Positions 1-5,549 of a DNA stretch of 7,019 nucleotides are shown here, one piece after another. Each line of letters begins with the position of its first letter. The first letter of the stretch is position 1. Both the position numbers and the translations under genes were made by a program. The notes under the pieces are model-generated. The model ran no database searches, was not told where the DNA came from, and saw only the letters and a program-made list of their open reading frames with translations. The DNA comes from DASUAO01 sp046484625 (GTDB taxonomy: Bacteria > Actinomycetota > Acidimicrobiia > IMCC26256 > PALSA-555): contig JAWOIO010000187.1 of the NCBI GenBank assembly GCA_046484625.1, forward strand, positions 1 through 7,019, given 5' to 3'.

Positions 1-11
1 GCACGATCCCG

Positions 12-17
12 TAGCCT
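12..17 (+). promoter_or_regulatory. Candidate -10 box (TAGCCT) for a leaderless transcript of the first L,D-transpeptidase gene
   Basis: TAGCCT fits the actinobacterial TAnnnT consensus. It ends 8 bases before the ATG at 26, which puts a start of transcription at or just before the start codon. No ribosome binding site is seen in the 25 available bases. The -35 region lies outside the window, so support is limited. Confidence 0.35.
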
Positions 18-25
18 GAGACGCG

Positions 26-832
26 ATGGCAGAGCTGGCCCGATCTGAACGGCGTGAATCCCGTCGTGTCGCCCGGCGCCGCCGCCGGATCCGGGTCGCC
101 GGCATCGCGGCGCTCGTCATCGCGCTGGGAGGCGGCGCGTTCGCCCTCCTGAGCGGCGGCGAGGCGGCCCAGGTCGCAGCGAAGGCTCCCCCGTCGTCGA
201 CGACGACGACGGCCGAGCCCGCGTTCACGCCGTTCGTCACCGCCACGACGAACGGCGCCGACCTGGTCGCCTACACCGAGCCGGTCGAGGGCGCGGCGCC
301 CGTGAAGACGTTCAGCGCCCTCACCGAGTACGGCTTCCCCCGAACCCTGCTCGTCACCGAGCAGCAGGAAGGCTGGGTGCAGGCGCTGCTGCCCATGCGT
401 CCCACCGGATCACTCGGCTGGGTGCGGGCCTCCGACATCACGCTGGGGTCCACGACCTTGGAGATCAAGGTGAGCCTGTCGGCGCACCAGCTCGTGCTGC
501 TCGACGCGGGCGTCCCGGTCCTCGAGACGCCGGTCGCCATCGGCAAGGAAGCCACCCCGACCACGGTCGGCCAGTTCTTCGTGACGGACCCGCTCGACCT
601 CTCGTCCGATCCCAACAGCGACTACGGCGTGTTCGCGATCGGCATCTCCGGCTACTCCGACGTGCTCACGTCGTTCCGCGGCGGCGACGGTCAGCTGGCG
701 ATCCACGGCGGCGCGTGGGAGTCGCAGCTGGGAACAGGGGTCTCGGCCGGGTGTGTGCGCGTCCTCAACGACACGATCCTCCAGATCGCAGGCCTCGTCC
801 CCCTCGGCGCGCCGGTCACCATCACGGCCTGA
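26..832 (+). CDS. L,D-transpeptidase (YkuD domain) with SH3-like module, membrane-anchored
   Basis: This 268-residue protein should cross-link or modify peptidoglycan through a catalytic cysteine, acting outside the membrane. A very basic N-terminus (residues 1-23, many Arg) precedes one hydrophobic segment (about 24-43), so it is predicted to be anchored with the bulk outside. A Ser/Thr/Pro-rich linker follows (55-68), then an SH3-like region (about 78-140) with GWVQALLPMRP and GWVRASDI. The YkuD domain spans about 145-268. Its active site is visible as H227-G-G and, 13 residues later, S240-A-G-C243-V-R245. The usual His before Gly-Cys is Ala here, a variation also found in family members. 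The ATG at 26 is preferred because the basic/transmembrane N-terminus begins there. No Shine-Dalgarno is seen, but a TAGCCT box lies 8 bases upstream. A second YkuD gene follows 36 bases downstream. Family assignment is firm; the physiological substrate is not determined. Confidence 0.93.
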   Translation: MAELARSERRESRRVARRRRRIRVAGIAALVIALGGGAFALLSGGEAAQVAAKAPPSSTTTTAEPAFTPFVTATTNGADLVAYTEPVEGAAPVKTFSALTEYGFPRTLLVTEQQEGWVQALLPMRPTGSLGWVRASDITLGSTTLEIKVSLSAHQLVLLDAGVPVLETPVAIGKEATPTTVGQFFVTDPLDLSSDPNSDYGVFAIGISGYSDVLTSFRGGDGQLAIHGGAWESQLGTGVSAGCVRVLNDTILQIAGLVPLGAPVTITA

Positions 833-859
833 CGCCCGGTACCGCTCGGACGGTACGCT
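830..859 (+). promoter_or_regulatory. Candidate promoter upstream of the second L,D-transpeptidase gene
   Basis: A TGACGC element (830-835) and a TACGCT element (854-859) are 18 bases apart and resemble the -35 and -10 boxes of a housekeeping actinobacterial promoter. The -10-like box ends 9 bases before the ATG at 869 and there is no purine-rich Shine-Dalgarno, so a near-leaderless message is plausible. The TGACGC overlaps the stop codon of the preceding gene. This is inferred from consensus only; read-through from the upstream gene is an alternative. Confidence 0.33.
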
Positions 860-868
860 GGGTCCCTC

Positions 869-1780
869 ATGGTGCAGAAGGCGTTCCCCGCTCAGGTCGT
901 CGTCGGGCTCCTCTTGGGGTTCCTCCTGATCAGCGGAGTGGTCGCGGCGGGCGCGGCCCTGCGCGACGAGGACTCCGGCGGGTCATCGGTCGCCGAGGCC
1001 CCGGTCACCACCGTCCCGACCGAACCCACCACCACGACCAGCACGCTCCCGCCCACGACAGTGCCCACGCTCCCGCAGCTGGTGCAGCCGGCCGTGGTGA
1101 CGCTCCCCGCCCTCCCGCTCTACCCGGTGCTCGGTCCGGGCTCACCGGCGGAGCTGGTCGGTCCGTACGAGCAGCGCCTCGCCGACCTCCGCTTCGACCC
1201 GGGTGCCGTCGACGGCATCTACGACCAGGCGACGACCTACGCCGTGCACGCGCTCCAGAAGATCGCGGGGACCGATCGCAACGGCCGCATCTCGGTGGCC
1301 GAGAAGGCCGCGCTCGAGACCTTCCAGTACCCGTTGCCGCTGCACCCCGAAGCCGAGCCGAACCGCACTGAGATCGACGTCACGAAGCAGGTGCTGACGC
1401 TCTACGAGAACTACCAGGTGCGGCTGATCTCGACGACGTCGACCGCGTCGGGCGAGAACTACTGCTACAACACGCCGAAGGCGGCACCGACCCGCCGCGT
1501 GTGCGAGGTCGCGGCCACGCCGTCGGGCCGCTACACCTACTACTTCTATTACGACGGCTGGCACAAGGGTGACCTCGGGGCGCTGTACAACCCCTTCTAC
1601 TTCAACAAGGGCATCGCGGTGCACGGCTACGAGGACGTCCCGCCGTACCCCGCGTCGCACGGCTGCTCACGCATCCCGATGCACATCGCCGAGTACTTCC
1701 ACACCCTCGTGACCCAGGACGCACCCGTCTACGTCGAGGGCGGCCAACCCGCCCAGATCCTCTCCAGCACCCCGATCTAG
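869..1780 (+). CDS. L,D-transpeptidase (YkuD domain) with peptidoglycan-binding domain, membrane-anchored
   Basis: This 303-residue protein is a predicted exported L,D-transpeptidase. A hydrophobic segment at about residues 8-30 acts as a signal anchor. A Thr/Pro-rich linker (about 45-70) would span the inner wall zone. A peptidoglycan-binding-1-like domain lies at about 88-152; LADLRFDPGAVDGIYDQAT has the usual pattern of a short helix followed by DGxYD and Thr. The YkuD catalytic domain runs from about 166 to 293, with H252-G-Y and the active-site block S263-H264-G265-C266-S267-R268, the canonical HGC signature. Two further Cys (199 and 212) could form a disulfide outside the cell. The domain order differs from the preceding gene, so the two are not simple tandem copies. 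The next gene is convergent, and a long hairpin sits 45 bases after the stop. The exact cross-link made (3-3 bridge or protein attachment) cannot be read from sequence. Confidence 0.94.
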   Translation: MVQKAFPAQVVVGLLLGFLLISGVVAAGAALRDEDSGGSSVAEAPVTTVPTEPTTTTSTLPPTTVPTLPQLVQPAVVTLPALPLYPVLGPGSPAELVGPYEQRLADLRFDPGAVDGIYDQATTYAVHALQKIAGTDRNGRISVAEKAALETFQYPLPLHPEAEPNRTEIDVTKQVLTLYENYQVRLISTTSTASGENYCYNTPKAAPTRRVCEVAATPSGRYTYYFYYDGWHKGDLGALYNPFYFNKGIAVHGYEDVPPYPASHGCSRIPMHIAEYFHTLVTQDAPVYVEGGQPAQILSSTPI

Positions 1781-1825
1781 CGGCTCCGCTGCCGCATGGA
1801 GCGGCGCGGCACACGCGCGCTGGGC

Positions 1826-1872
1826 TTCTCGGCACGTTCATTGTTGCTCTGCAACGTTCATCGTGCCGAGAA
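1826..1872. repeat. 47-bp dyad-symmetric hairpin repeat, copy 1
   Basis: Arms TTCTCGGCACG (1826-1836) and CGTGCCGAGAA (1862-1872) are perfectly complementary and extend by one more C/G pair at 1825/1873. Inside, after six mostly unpaired bases on each side, is a second stem GTTGC/GCAAC (1843-1847/1851-1855) around the loop TCT. The stop codon of the minus-strand DUF559 gene (1858-1860) lies inside the element, and one arm encodes the protein's last residues, FSAR. It sits between convergent genes, so it could also act as a two-way transcription terminator, although no U-tract is evident. Confidence 0.9.
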
Positions 1873-2787
1873 GACCGGGCGACGGTGCAGGACCGATCGG
1901 ATCTCGCGTGCAACCCGGTCGGCATGGCGCTCGACGGCCGCCCACCCGAAGTGGAGCACTGCCCACTGCTCGGCGATGAGCAGCCGATCCCGAGCGTGCC
2001 CCTGGTCGAACGCGACCGGACTCGAGTGGAACTCGTAGCCGTCGACCTCGATGGCGAGGCGGCGGTCGGGGTATGCGAAGTCGACAGCCGCGAGGAAGCC
2101 TCCGTGTTCGTCCACCACGACGAACTCCGGCTGCGCTGGGGGAAGGCCGGCGTTCAACAGGAGGGAGGTCATCCGCGCCTCGAGCACCCCGGCCGGATGG
2201 GTGCGACCGACTCGGGTCTCGAGCAGGGCTCGGATCGTTCCGACGCCAGTTCGACCCTTGCGCGCGACGGCAACCATGGCATCGCGCACCTCCCTGTACG
2301 TCACGAGTCTGCGACCTGCCGATCGGTCGAGTGCAGCCTCGACCGTGCGCGGGGAAGCCACGGCCCCGAGGTCCACCAGCGTCCTTGCGACCGTCGTCGT
2401 GCGCACTCCGTCGTGGTCGATGGTCCACCGAGGGTGGAGATCGGCGAGCCGATGCACCACGACCCCATCCCGTTCGGGCGACCGACGGCGAGTCGTCGTG
2501 ATCTCCACCGGCGGCTCCGAGTAGCTGAGGAGCCCATGGACCGTCGCGGCCGCACGGTGCGAGACGGCCGTCGCTGCGCCGACGGCGCGGCACGCAGCGA
2601 CCAGCCGCTGTTCGTAGGTCCGTCTCGTGCCGGCGATGACATAGACGCCTTCGTGGGTCCGTTCCCACGCGCCGACCTCGACCTGGTGTCGGATCTCCTG
2701 CGGTGAGGCACCGAGCTCGCGGGCCTCCGCCCACGAAATCACCGAGTGCTGCGAGGCTGCATGCTGCATGATGTTTGCGAGATCCAC
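1858..2787 (-). CDS. AbiEi-like winged-helix / DUF559 (PD-(D/E)XK-like) protein
   Basis: This 309-residue protein matches a widespread actinobacterial family that joins an AbiEi antitoxin-like N-terminal domain to a DUF559 domain related to Vsr and PD-(D/E)XK endonucleases. Residues about 13-52 look like the winged-helix part (VISWAEARELGASPQEIRHQV and then GVYVIAGT). Residues 60-195 form the middle region. The C-terminal domain shows E204, D236 in AAVDFAYP, E247-V-D249-G, and a terminal HARDRLLIAEQWAVLHFGW, typical of DUF559 and consistent with a metal-binding nuclease site. I chose the GTG at 2787 because GGGAGGGAG lies six bases upstream of it. The ATG at 2769 is an alternative, and the longer frame to 3009 would translate two hairpins and an unrelated gene fragment. 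No AbiEii-type toxin gene is adjacent, so a toxin-antitoxin role is not supported. Its true function is unknown; a DNA-processing role is inference. Confidence 0.82.
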   Translation of the reverse strand: MDLANIMQHAASQHSVISWAEARELGASPQEIRHQVEVGAWERTHEGVYVIAGTRRTYEQRLVAACRAVGAATAVSHRAAATVHGLLSYSEPPVEITTTRRRSPERDGVVVHRLADLHPRWTIDHDGVRTTTVARTLVDLGAVASPRTVEAALDRSAGRRLVTYREVRDAMVAVARKGRTGVGTIRALLETRVGRTHPAGVLEARMTSLLLNAGLPPAQPEFVVVDEHGGFLAAVDFAYPDRRLAIEVDGYEFHSSPVAFDQGHARDRLLIAEQWAVLHFGWAAVERHADRVAREIRSVLHRRPVFSAR

Positions 2788-2802
2788 GCCTGACTCCCTC
2801 CC
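2788..2802 (-). promoter_or_regulatory. Ribosome binding site fixing the GTG start of the DUF559 gene
   Basis: On the minus strand GGGAGGGAG (2802-2794) is followed by six bases and then GTG (2787-2785). This is the only strong Shine-Dalgarno sequence in the window. It decides the start in favour of the GTG over the in-frame ATG six codons later. The foot of hairpin copy 2 begins two bases upstream of it, so folding in the leader could influence translation. Confidence 0.7.
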
Positions 2803-2804
2803 AT

Positions 2805-2871
2805 CATCCCGGGTTCTCGGCACGCTCAGCGTTGCTGTGCAACAAGCAGCGTGCCGAGAAGCCCCGGGATG
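2805..2871. repeat. Hairpin repeat, copy 2, with extended stem
   Basis: The 47-bp core is at 2814-2860: arms TTCTCGGCACG (2814-2824) and CGTGCCGAGAA (2850-2860), inner stem GTTGC/GCAAC (2831-2835/2839-2843), loop TGT. The symmetry extends outward, with CATCCCGGG (2805-2813) pairing with CCCGGGATG (2863-2871), interrupted by two extra bases. The inner pair CT/AG is added next to the arms. The six-base spacers differ from copies 1 and 3, so this is a diverged subtype with the same spacing. It lies immediately upstream of the DUF559 gene's ribosome binding site. Confidence 0.9.
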
Positions 2872-2884
2872 GGACACTGACGGG

Positions 2885-2965
2885 ATGGAGACACTGGTCG
2901 AGGGGCGGGCGTTCCTCGAGGGGCCGCGCTGGCACGACGGTGCGCTGTTCGACCTCGACATCGCG
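2885..2965 (+). pseudogene. 5' fragment of an SMP-30/gluconolactonase-like gene
   Basis: From the ATG at 2885, 27 codons read LVEGRAF, then LEGPRWHDGALF, then a DLDI-like end. This matches the characteristic N-terminus of the SMP-30/gluconolactonase/regucalcin-like family, in which the pattern is 'egPRWhdGrLwfsD'. Family members are about 280-300 residues, so over 90% of the gene is missing. The similarity stops at about 2965, and from 2967 the sequence is a repeat shared with 1815 onward. The fragment is therefore most simply a gene cut off by a rearrangement or insertion. The open frame continues to 3097 but encodes only hairpin-derived sequence. No clear ribosome binding site is seen. The family call rests on one short motif. 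Confidence 0.6.
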
Positions 2966-2966
2966 T

Positions 2967-3066
2967 GCGCGCTGGGCTTCTCGGCACGTTCATTGTTGCC
3001 CTGCAACATTCATCGTGCCGAGAACGCGGGACGGCGGTGCAGAACGGACTGGATCTCCCGGGCCCG
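2967..3066 (-). repeat. Second copy of the DUF559 gene 3' end plus hairpin flank
   Basis: This segment aligns without gaps to 1815-1914. The first 33 bases (2967-2999 against 1815-1847) are identical, and the first 58 bases differ at two positions. The next 39 bases match at 28 positions by my count. The alignment covers the 3' flank, the hairpin, the stop codon and the last codons of the DUF559 gene, so the hairpin and gene end have been copied together as one unit. Confidence 0.8.
2978..3024. repeat. 47-bp dyad-symmetric hairpin repeat, copy 3
   Basis: Arms TTCTCGGCACG (2978-2988) and CGTGCCGAGAA (3014-3024), inner stem GTTGC/GCAAC (2995-2999/3003-3007), loop CCT. Within the 47 bases it differs from copy 1 at only two positions (3000 and 3008). 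The identity continues outward on the left for 11 further bases (2967-2977 equal 1815-1825) and on the right as a diverged copy of the DUF559 3' end. Confidence 0.9.
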
Positions 3067-3090
3067 GGTGGCGGTCCCCGCGGCCCGCCT
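3010..3090 (-). pseudogene. Remnant of the C-terminus of a second DUF559 protein
   Basis: In the minus-strand frame ending with TGA at 3012-3010, the translation ends RAREIQSVLHRRPAFSAR. The intact gene ends VAREIRSVLHRRPVFSAR, so 15 of 18 residues agree. Upstream of that, similarity fades (RRAAGTAT) and the frame runs into the end of sufC at 3094. Everything but the tail of the gene has been lost. This is a relic of a former second copy of the DUF559 gene rather than a functional gene. The call depends on a short alignment, but the matching hairpin at the same relative position strengthens it. Confidence 0.75.
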
Positions 3091-3093
3091 CGC

Positions 3094-3894
3094 CTAGAAG
3101 CCGGGTTCGGAGAACGGGTCGACCTCGACCGGCCGCTCGACCGACAGCTCCTCCACACCGAGCTCGGCCGCCAGGCCCTCGTAGCCGCGCTCCTCGAGCG
3201 TGTCGGCAAGCTCGGGCCCGCCGCTCGCGACGATGCGGCCGGCCATCAGCACGTGGACCCGGTCGGGACGCAGCTCGGTGAGCAGCCGGGCGTAGTGCGT
3301 GATCGCGAGGACGCCGAGCCCGTCCTCGTCGGTCATCTCCTCGACCCGGCGCGACACGTCCCGCAGCGCGTCGATGTCGAGTCCGGAGTCGATCTCGTCG
3401 AGGATCGCGAACTTCGGCTTCAGCACCGCGAGCTGCAGCGTCTCCATGCGCTTCTGCTCGCCACCCGAGAAGTCGTCGTTCACTCCCCTCGCGAGGAACT
3501 CGTCGCGGATCGCGAGCCGCGTCGCCTCCGCCCGGAGTCGCCCCTCGAGGCCTTCGACCCCCGAGCTGGTCGACGTCCGTGCCGCGGCGGCCACGAGCTC
3601 GCCGACGGGAACCCCGGGGACCGCGACCGGGTACTGCATCGCGAGGAACAGCCCGCGCACGGCCCGCTCCCACGTCGGCAGCCCGAGGAGCTCCTCGCCG
3701 TCGATCGTGAGCGATCCCGCGGTGACCTCGTAGTCGCCGCGACCCATCAGGACGTGCGAGAGCGTCGACTTCCCCGAGCCGTTCGGGCCCATGAGCGCGT
3801 GCACCTCGCCCGACGCGATCTCCAGGTCGACGCCCCGCAGGACGTCGAGCCCAGCCACCGACGCCCGCAGGTCGCGCACCACCATGGTGCTCAC
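3094..3894 (-). CDS. sufC: SufC, Fe-S cluster assembly ATPase
   Basis: This 266-residue ABC-type ATPase powers the SufBCD scaffold complex in the cytoplasm, where ATP binding and hydrolysis remodel SufB-SufD for cluster assembly. All ABC motifs are intact: Walker A GPNGSGKS (36-43), Q-loop Gln87 in MQYP, signature FSGGEQKR (142-149), Walker B with catalytic Glu in ILDEIDSGLD (164-173), and H-loop His200. Length is normal for SufC (about 250-265). The start is GTG at 3894, which shares GTGA with the stop of the upstream ferredoxin gene and so suggests translational coupling. An ATG four codons in (3885) is possible. It is the last suf gene here. Its TAG is at 3094-3096, and only a few bases separate it from the DUF559 remnant. 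Confidence 0.97.
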   Translation of the reverse strand: MSTMVVRDLRASVAGLDVLRGVDLEIASGEVHALMGPNGSGKSTLSHVLMGRGDYEVTAGSLTIDGEELLGLPTWERAVRGLFLAMQYPVAVPGVPVGELVAAAARTSTSSGVEGLEGRLRAEATRLAIRDEFLARGVNDDFSGGEQKRMETLQLAVLKPKFAILDEIDSGLDIDALRDVSRRVEEMTDEDGLGVLAITHYARLLTELRPDRVHVLMAGRIVASGGPELADTLEERGYEGLAAELGVEELSVERPVEVDPFSEPGF

Positions 3895-4205
3895 AGCGTC
3901 ACCAGCACGTCGTCGGCGTCGATGCGGACCGCGTAGACGGGGATCGGCTTGGAAGCGGGGAGCGTCTGGGGCTCACCGGTGGCCAGCGAGAACGTCGACC
4001 CGTGCTTCGGGCACTCGATCTCGCACTCCTCGGCCCACACGTCGCCCTCGGACAGCGAGTAGTCCTCGTGGGAGCACTCGTCGCCCACGACGTACCAGGC
4101 GTCGTCGATGTGCACGATCGCGAGCCGATGGCCGTCGACGTCGAAGCGCCTCGACGACCCGGACGCCACGTCTCCGACCGCGCAGACGCGCACCTCGGTG
4201 CTCAT
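3891..4205 (-). CDS. Rieske-type [2Fe-2S] ferredoxin of the Suf operon
   Basis: This 104-residue protein has the Rieske cluster-binding pattern C44-S-H46, then 18 residues, then C65-P-K-H68. The two Cys and two His would bind a [2Fe-2S] cluster. The whole protein is one Rieske domain with no membrane segment, like the small dioxygenase-type ferredoxins that sit between sufD and sufC in many actinobacteria. It may deliver electrons for cluster assembly or be a carrier, but its role in the Suf pathway is not settled. The ATG at 4205 overlaps the sufD stop by four bases (ATGA), and its own TGA overlaps the sufC GTG by four bases (GTGA), so it is embedded in the operon. An open frame extends upstream to 5423, but that part is antisense-like shadow of sufD and shows no protein-like composition. 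Confidence 0.93.
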   Translation of the reverse strand: MSTEVRVCAVGDVASGSSRRFDVDGHRLAIVHIDDAWYVVGDECSHEDYSLSEGDVWAEECEIECPKHGSTFSLATGEPQTLPASKPIPVYAVRIDADDVLVTL

Positions 4206-5521
4206 GACGCGTCCGACCGGTCGGAGCGGTGCTCGATCTTCTCGACGACCGTGCGGCGGAGCGGCCCGACCAGCGCCGGGACGGGCAGGCGTGCGAACAC
4301 GTCGTCGAAGAACCCGAGCACGATGAGCCGCTCGGCCTCCTCGGGGGGGATGCCCCGCGACTCGAGGTAGTAGCGCTGCTCGTCGTCGATCGGCCCGACC
4401 GCGCTGGCGTGGGAGCACTTCACGTCGCTCGCCTCGATCTCGAGGTTCGGGATCGACTCCGCGCCGGCGCCCTCGGTGAGCACGAGGTTGCGGTTCGTCT
4501 GGTACGCCTGCGCCTTCACCGCGGTGGGCCGGAGGCGCACCATCCCCGAGTACACCGACCGGGCCTCGTCCTCGACCGCGCCTTTGAACAGCAGGTCGCT
4601 CCGCGTGTGGGGCGCGTCGTGGTCCTGGAGTGTGCGGAAGTCGAGCATCTGGTCGTGGTCGCCGAAGTAGACCGCGAGCTGGTCGCTCTGGGATCCCTCG
4701 CCCTCCAGCAGCGACTCGCTGCGCAGCCGGGCGTACGAGCCGCCCAATGCGACCGCCCAGGACCGGAGCGACGCGTCGCGGGCGAGATGGGCCCGCTGGA
4801 GCCCGACCTGCCACGTGCTGGACCCGTGCTCCTGCACGGTGACGTAGCGGACGTGCGCGTTCTGGCCGATCAGCAGCTCGACGACCGAGTCGACGAGATG
4901 CCCCGGTGCTCCCGCCGCCACGGTCGGCGATCCCGACCGTTCGACGAGCGTGACCTCGGAGCCCTCGCCGGCGACGAGCAGGGTGTGCGGGAAGCTGGCG
5001 ACGCCATCGCCCTGGGACCAGTGCAGCACCACGATCGGGTGCTCGACGGCAACGCCGGCCGGGACCTCGACGAAGGCACCACCGGCGACGAACGCGTCGT
5101 GCAGCGTGGTGAAGGCATCGGGTGAGGCGTCGACGCAGGTGCCGTACACCTCGGCGACGCGCGCCTCGTCGCAGGTGGCGAAGTCGCACACCCGGACGCC
5201 CTTCGACTCGAGCGCCGGGTCCAGCTCGTGGTGCACGACGCGGCCGTTGCGGACGACGAGGAGGCCCGCGTGCGCGCCGACCTCGGCACTCACCGGACCG
5301 CCCCCCGGCGCGGCGTCGCTCCCGATCACACCGAGTGACGACGGCTCCACCGGCCGGTACGCGTCGAGATCGAAGTCGTCGATGCGGCTGTAGCGCCAGA
5401 TCTCCTCCGACGACGTCGGCCACGTGAGGGCGCCGAGCCGCTCGACGGCGGCGGCCCGACGGGCAGACAGCCAGTCGGGGCCCTCGAGGGCGCGCGCCGC
5501 GTCGGGAGTGAAGGAGGTCAT
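4202..5521 (-). CDS. sufD: SufD, Fe-S cluster assembly scaffold subunit
   Basis: This 439-residue protein is the SufD subunit that pairs with SufB in the SufBC2D complex and supports iron entry and cluster formation. Recognisable parts are the N-terminal EIWRYSRIDDF (about 40-50), the beta-helix core, and the C-terminal SufB/SufD signature: AYQTNRNLVL (339-348), then KCSHASAVGPIDDEQRYYLESRGI (split across 368-391). His371 in this block corresponds, from my memory of the E. coli protein, to the essential SufD His360. Its codon is at 4409-4411. The start is ATG at 5521, 28 bases after the sufB stop; no good Shine-Dalgarno is seen there, so coupling to sufB translation is likely. Length is within the SufD range. 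Confidence in SufD rather than SufB comes from lower similarity to SufB and the presence of a true SufB gene next to it. Confidence 0.95.
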   Translation of the reverse strand: MTSFTPDAARALEGPDWLSARRAAAVERLGALTWPTSSEEIWRYSRIDDFDLDAYRPVEPSSLGVIGSDAAPGGGPVSAEVGAHAGLLVVRNGRVVHHELDPALESKGVRVCDFATCDEARVAEVYGTCVDASPDAFTTLHDAFVAGGAFVEVPAGVAVEHPIVVLHWSQGDGVASFPHTLLVAGEGSEVTLVERSGSPTVAAGAPGHLVDSVVELLIGQNAHVRYVTVQEHGSSTWQVGLQRAHLARDASLRSWAVALGGSYARLRSESLLEGEGSQSDQLAVYFGDHDQMLDFRTLQDHDAPHTRSDLLFKGAVEDEARSVYSGMVRLRPTAVKAQAYQTNRNLVLTEGAGAESIPNLEIEASDVKCSHASAVGPIDDEQRYYLESRGIPPEEAERLIVLGFFDDVFARLPVPALVGPLRRTVVEKIEHRSDRSDAS

Positions 5522-5549
5522 CGGCGGCCGGCAGGTCGGGACCGACGGG

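Larger units (their letters stand above)
1815..2871 (-). mobile_element. Putative hairpin-bounded DUF559 unit
   Basis: The intact DUF559 gene is bracketed by hairpin copy 1 at its stop codon and hairpin copy 2 upstream of its start. A second, decayed copy of the gene's 3' end with its hairpin occurs at 2967-3066, next to a truncated SMP-30-like gene. The common left limit of the two copies is the GCGCGCTGGGC at 1815 and 2967. These facts suggest a small duplicating or mobile unit. No transposase, integrase or target-site duplication is recognised, so mobility is inference and the right boundary is a guess based on the foot of copy 2. Confidence 0.35.

Noticed and set aside
194..214. CGA/GAC-type trinucleotide run as a functional microsatellite
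   Set aside because: It encodes the Thr-rich linker of the first L,D-transpeptidase, and codon bias towards ACG explains it.
1783..1807. Short GC hairpins just after the second L,D-transpeptidase gene as a terminator
   Set aside because: Only 5-bp stems with 9-10 base loops and no U-tract; hairpin copy 1 just downstream is a much stronger structure.
1858..2787. AbiE toxin-antitoxin system
   Set aside because: The N-terminal domain is AbiEi-like, but no nucleotidyltransferase toxin (AbiEii) gene lies next to it; the neighbours are cell wall and suf genes.
2788..3009. N-terminal extension of the DUF559 protein starting at 3009
   Set aside because: It would translate through hairpins 2 and 3 and antisense to the SMP-30-like fragment, and a strong ribosome binding site supports the GTG at 2787.
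1826..3024. CRISPR array
   Set aside because: Only three repeats spaced by about 940 and 117 bases, palindromic throughout, with no regular spacers or cas genes.
2965..3936. Plus-strand 323-residue open frame antisense to sufC
   Set aside because: It begins inside a hairpin and then runs antisense to an intact sufC, and no family features are visible.
4206..5423. Long minus-strand open frame running upstream of the Rieske ferredoxin
   Set aside because: It overlaps sufD in another frame, is Arg/Gly/Ala-rich shadow sequence, and shows no domain. The ferredoxin starts at 4205 with the ATGA overlap.
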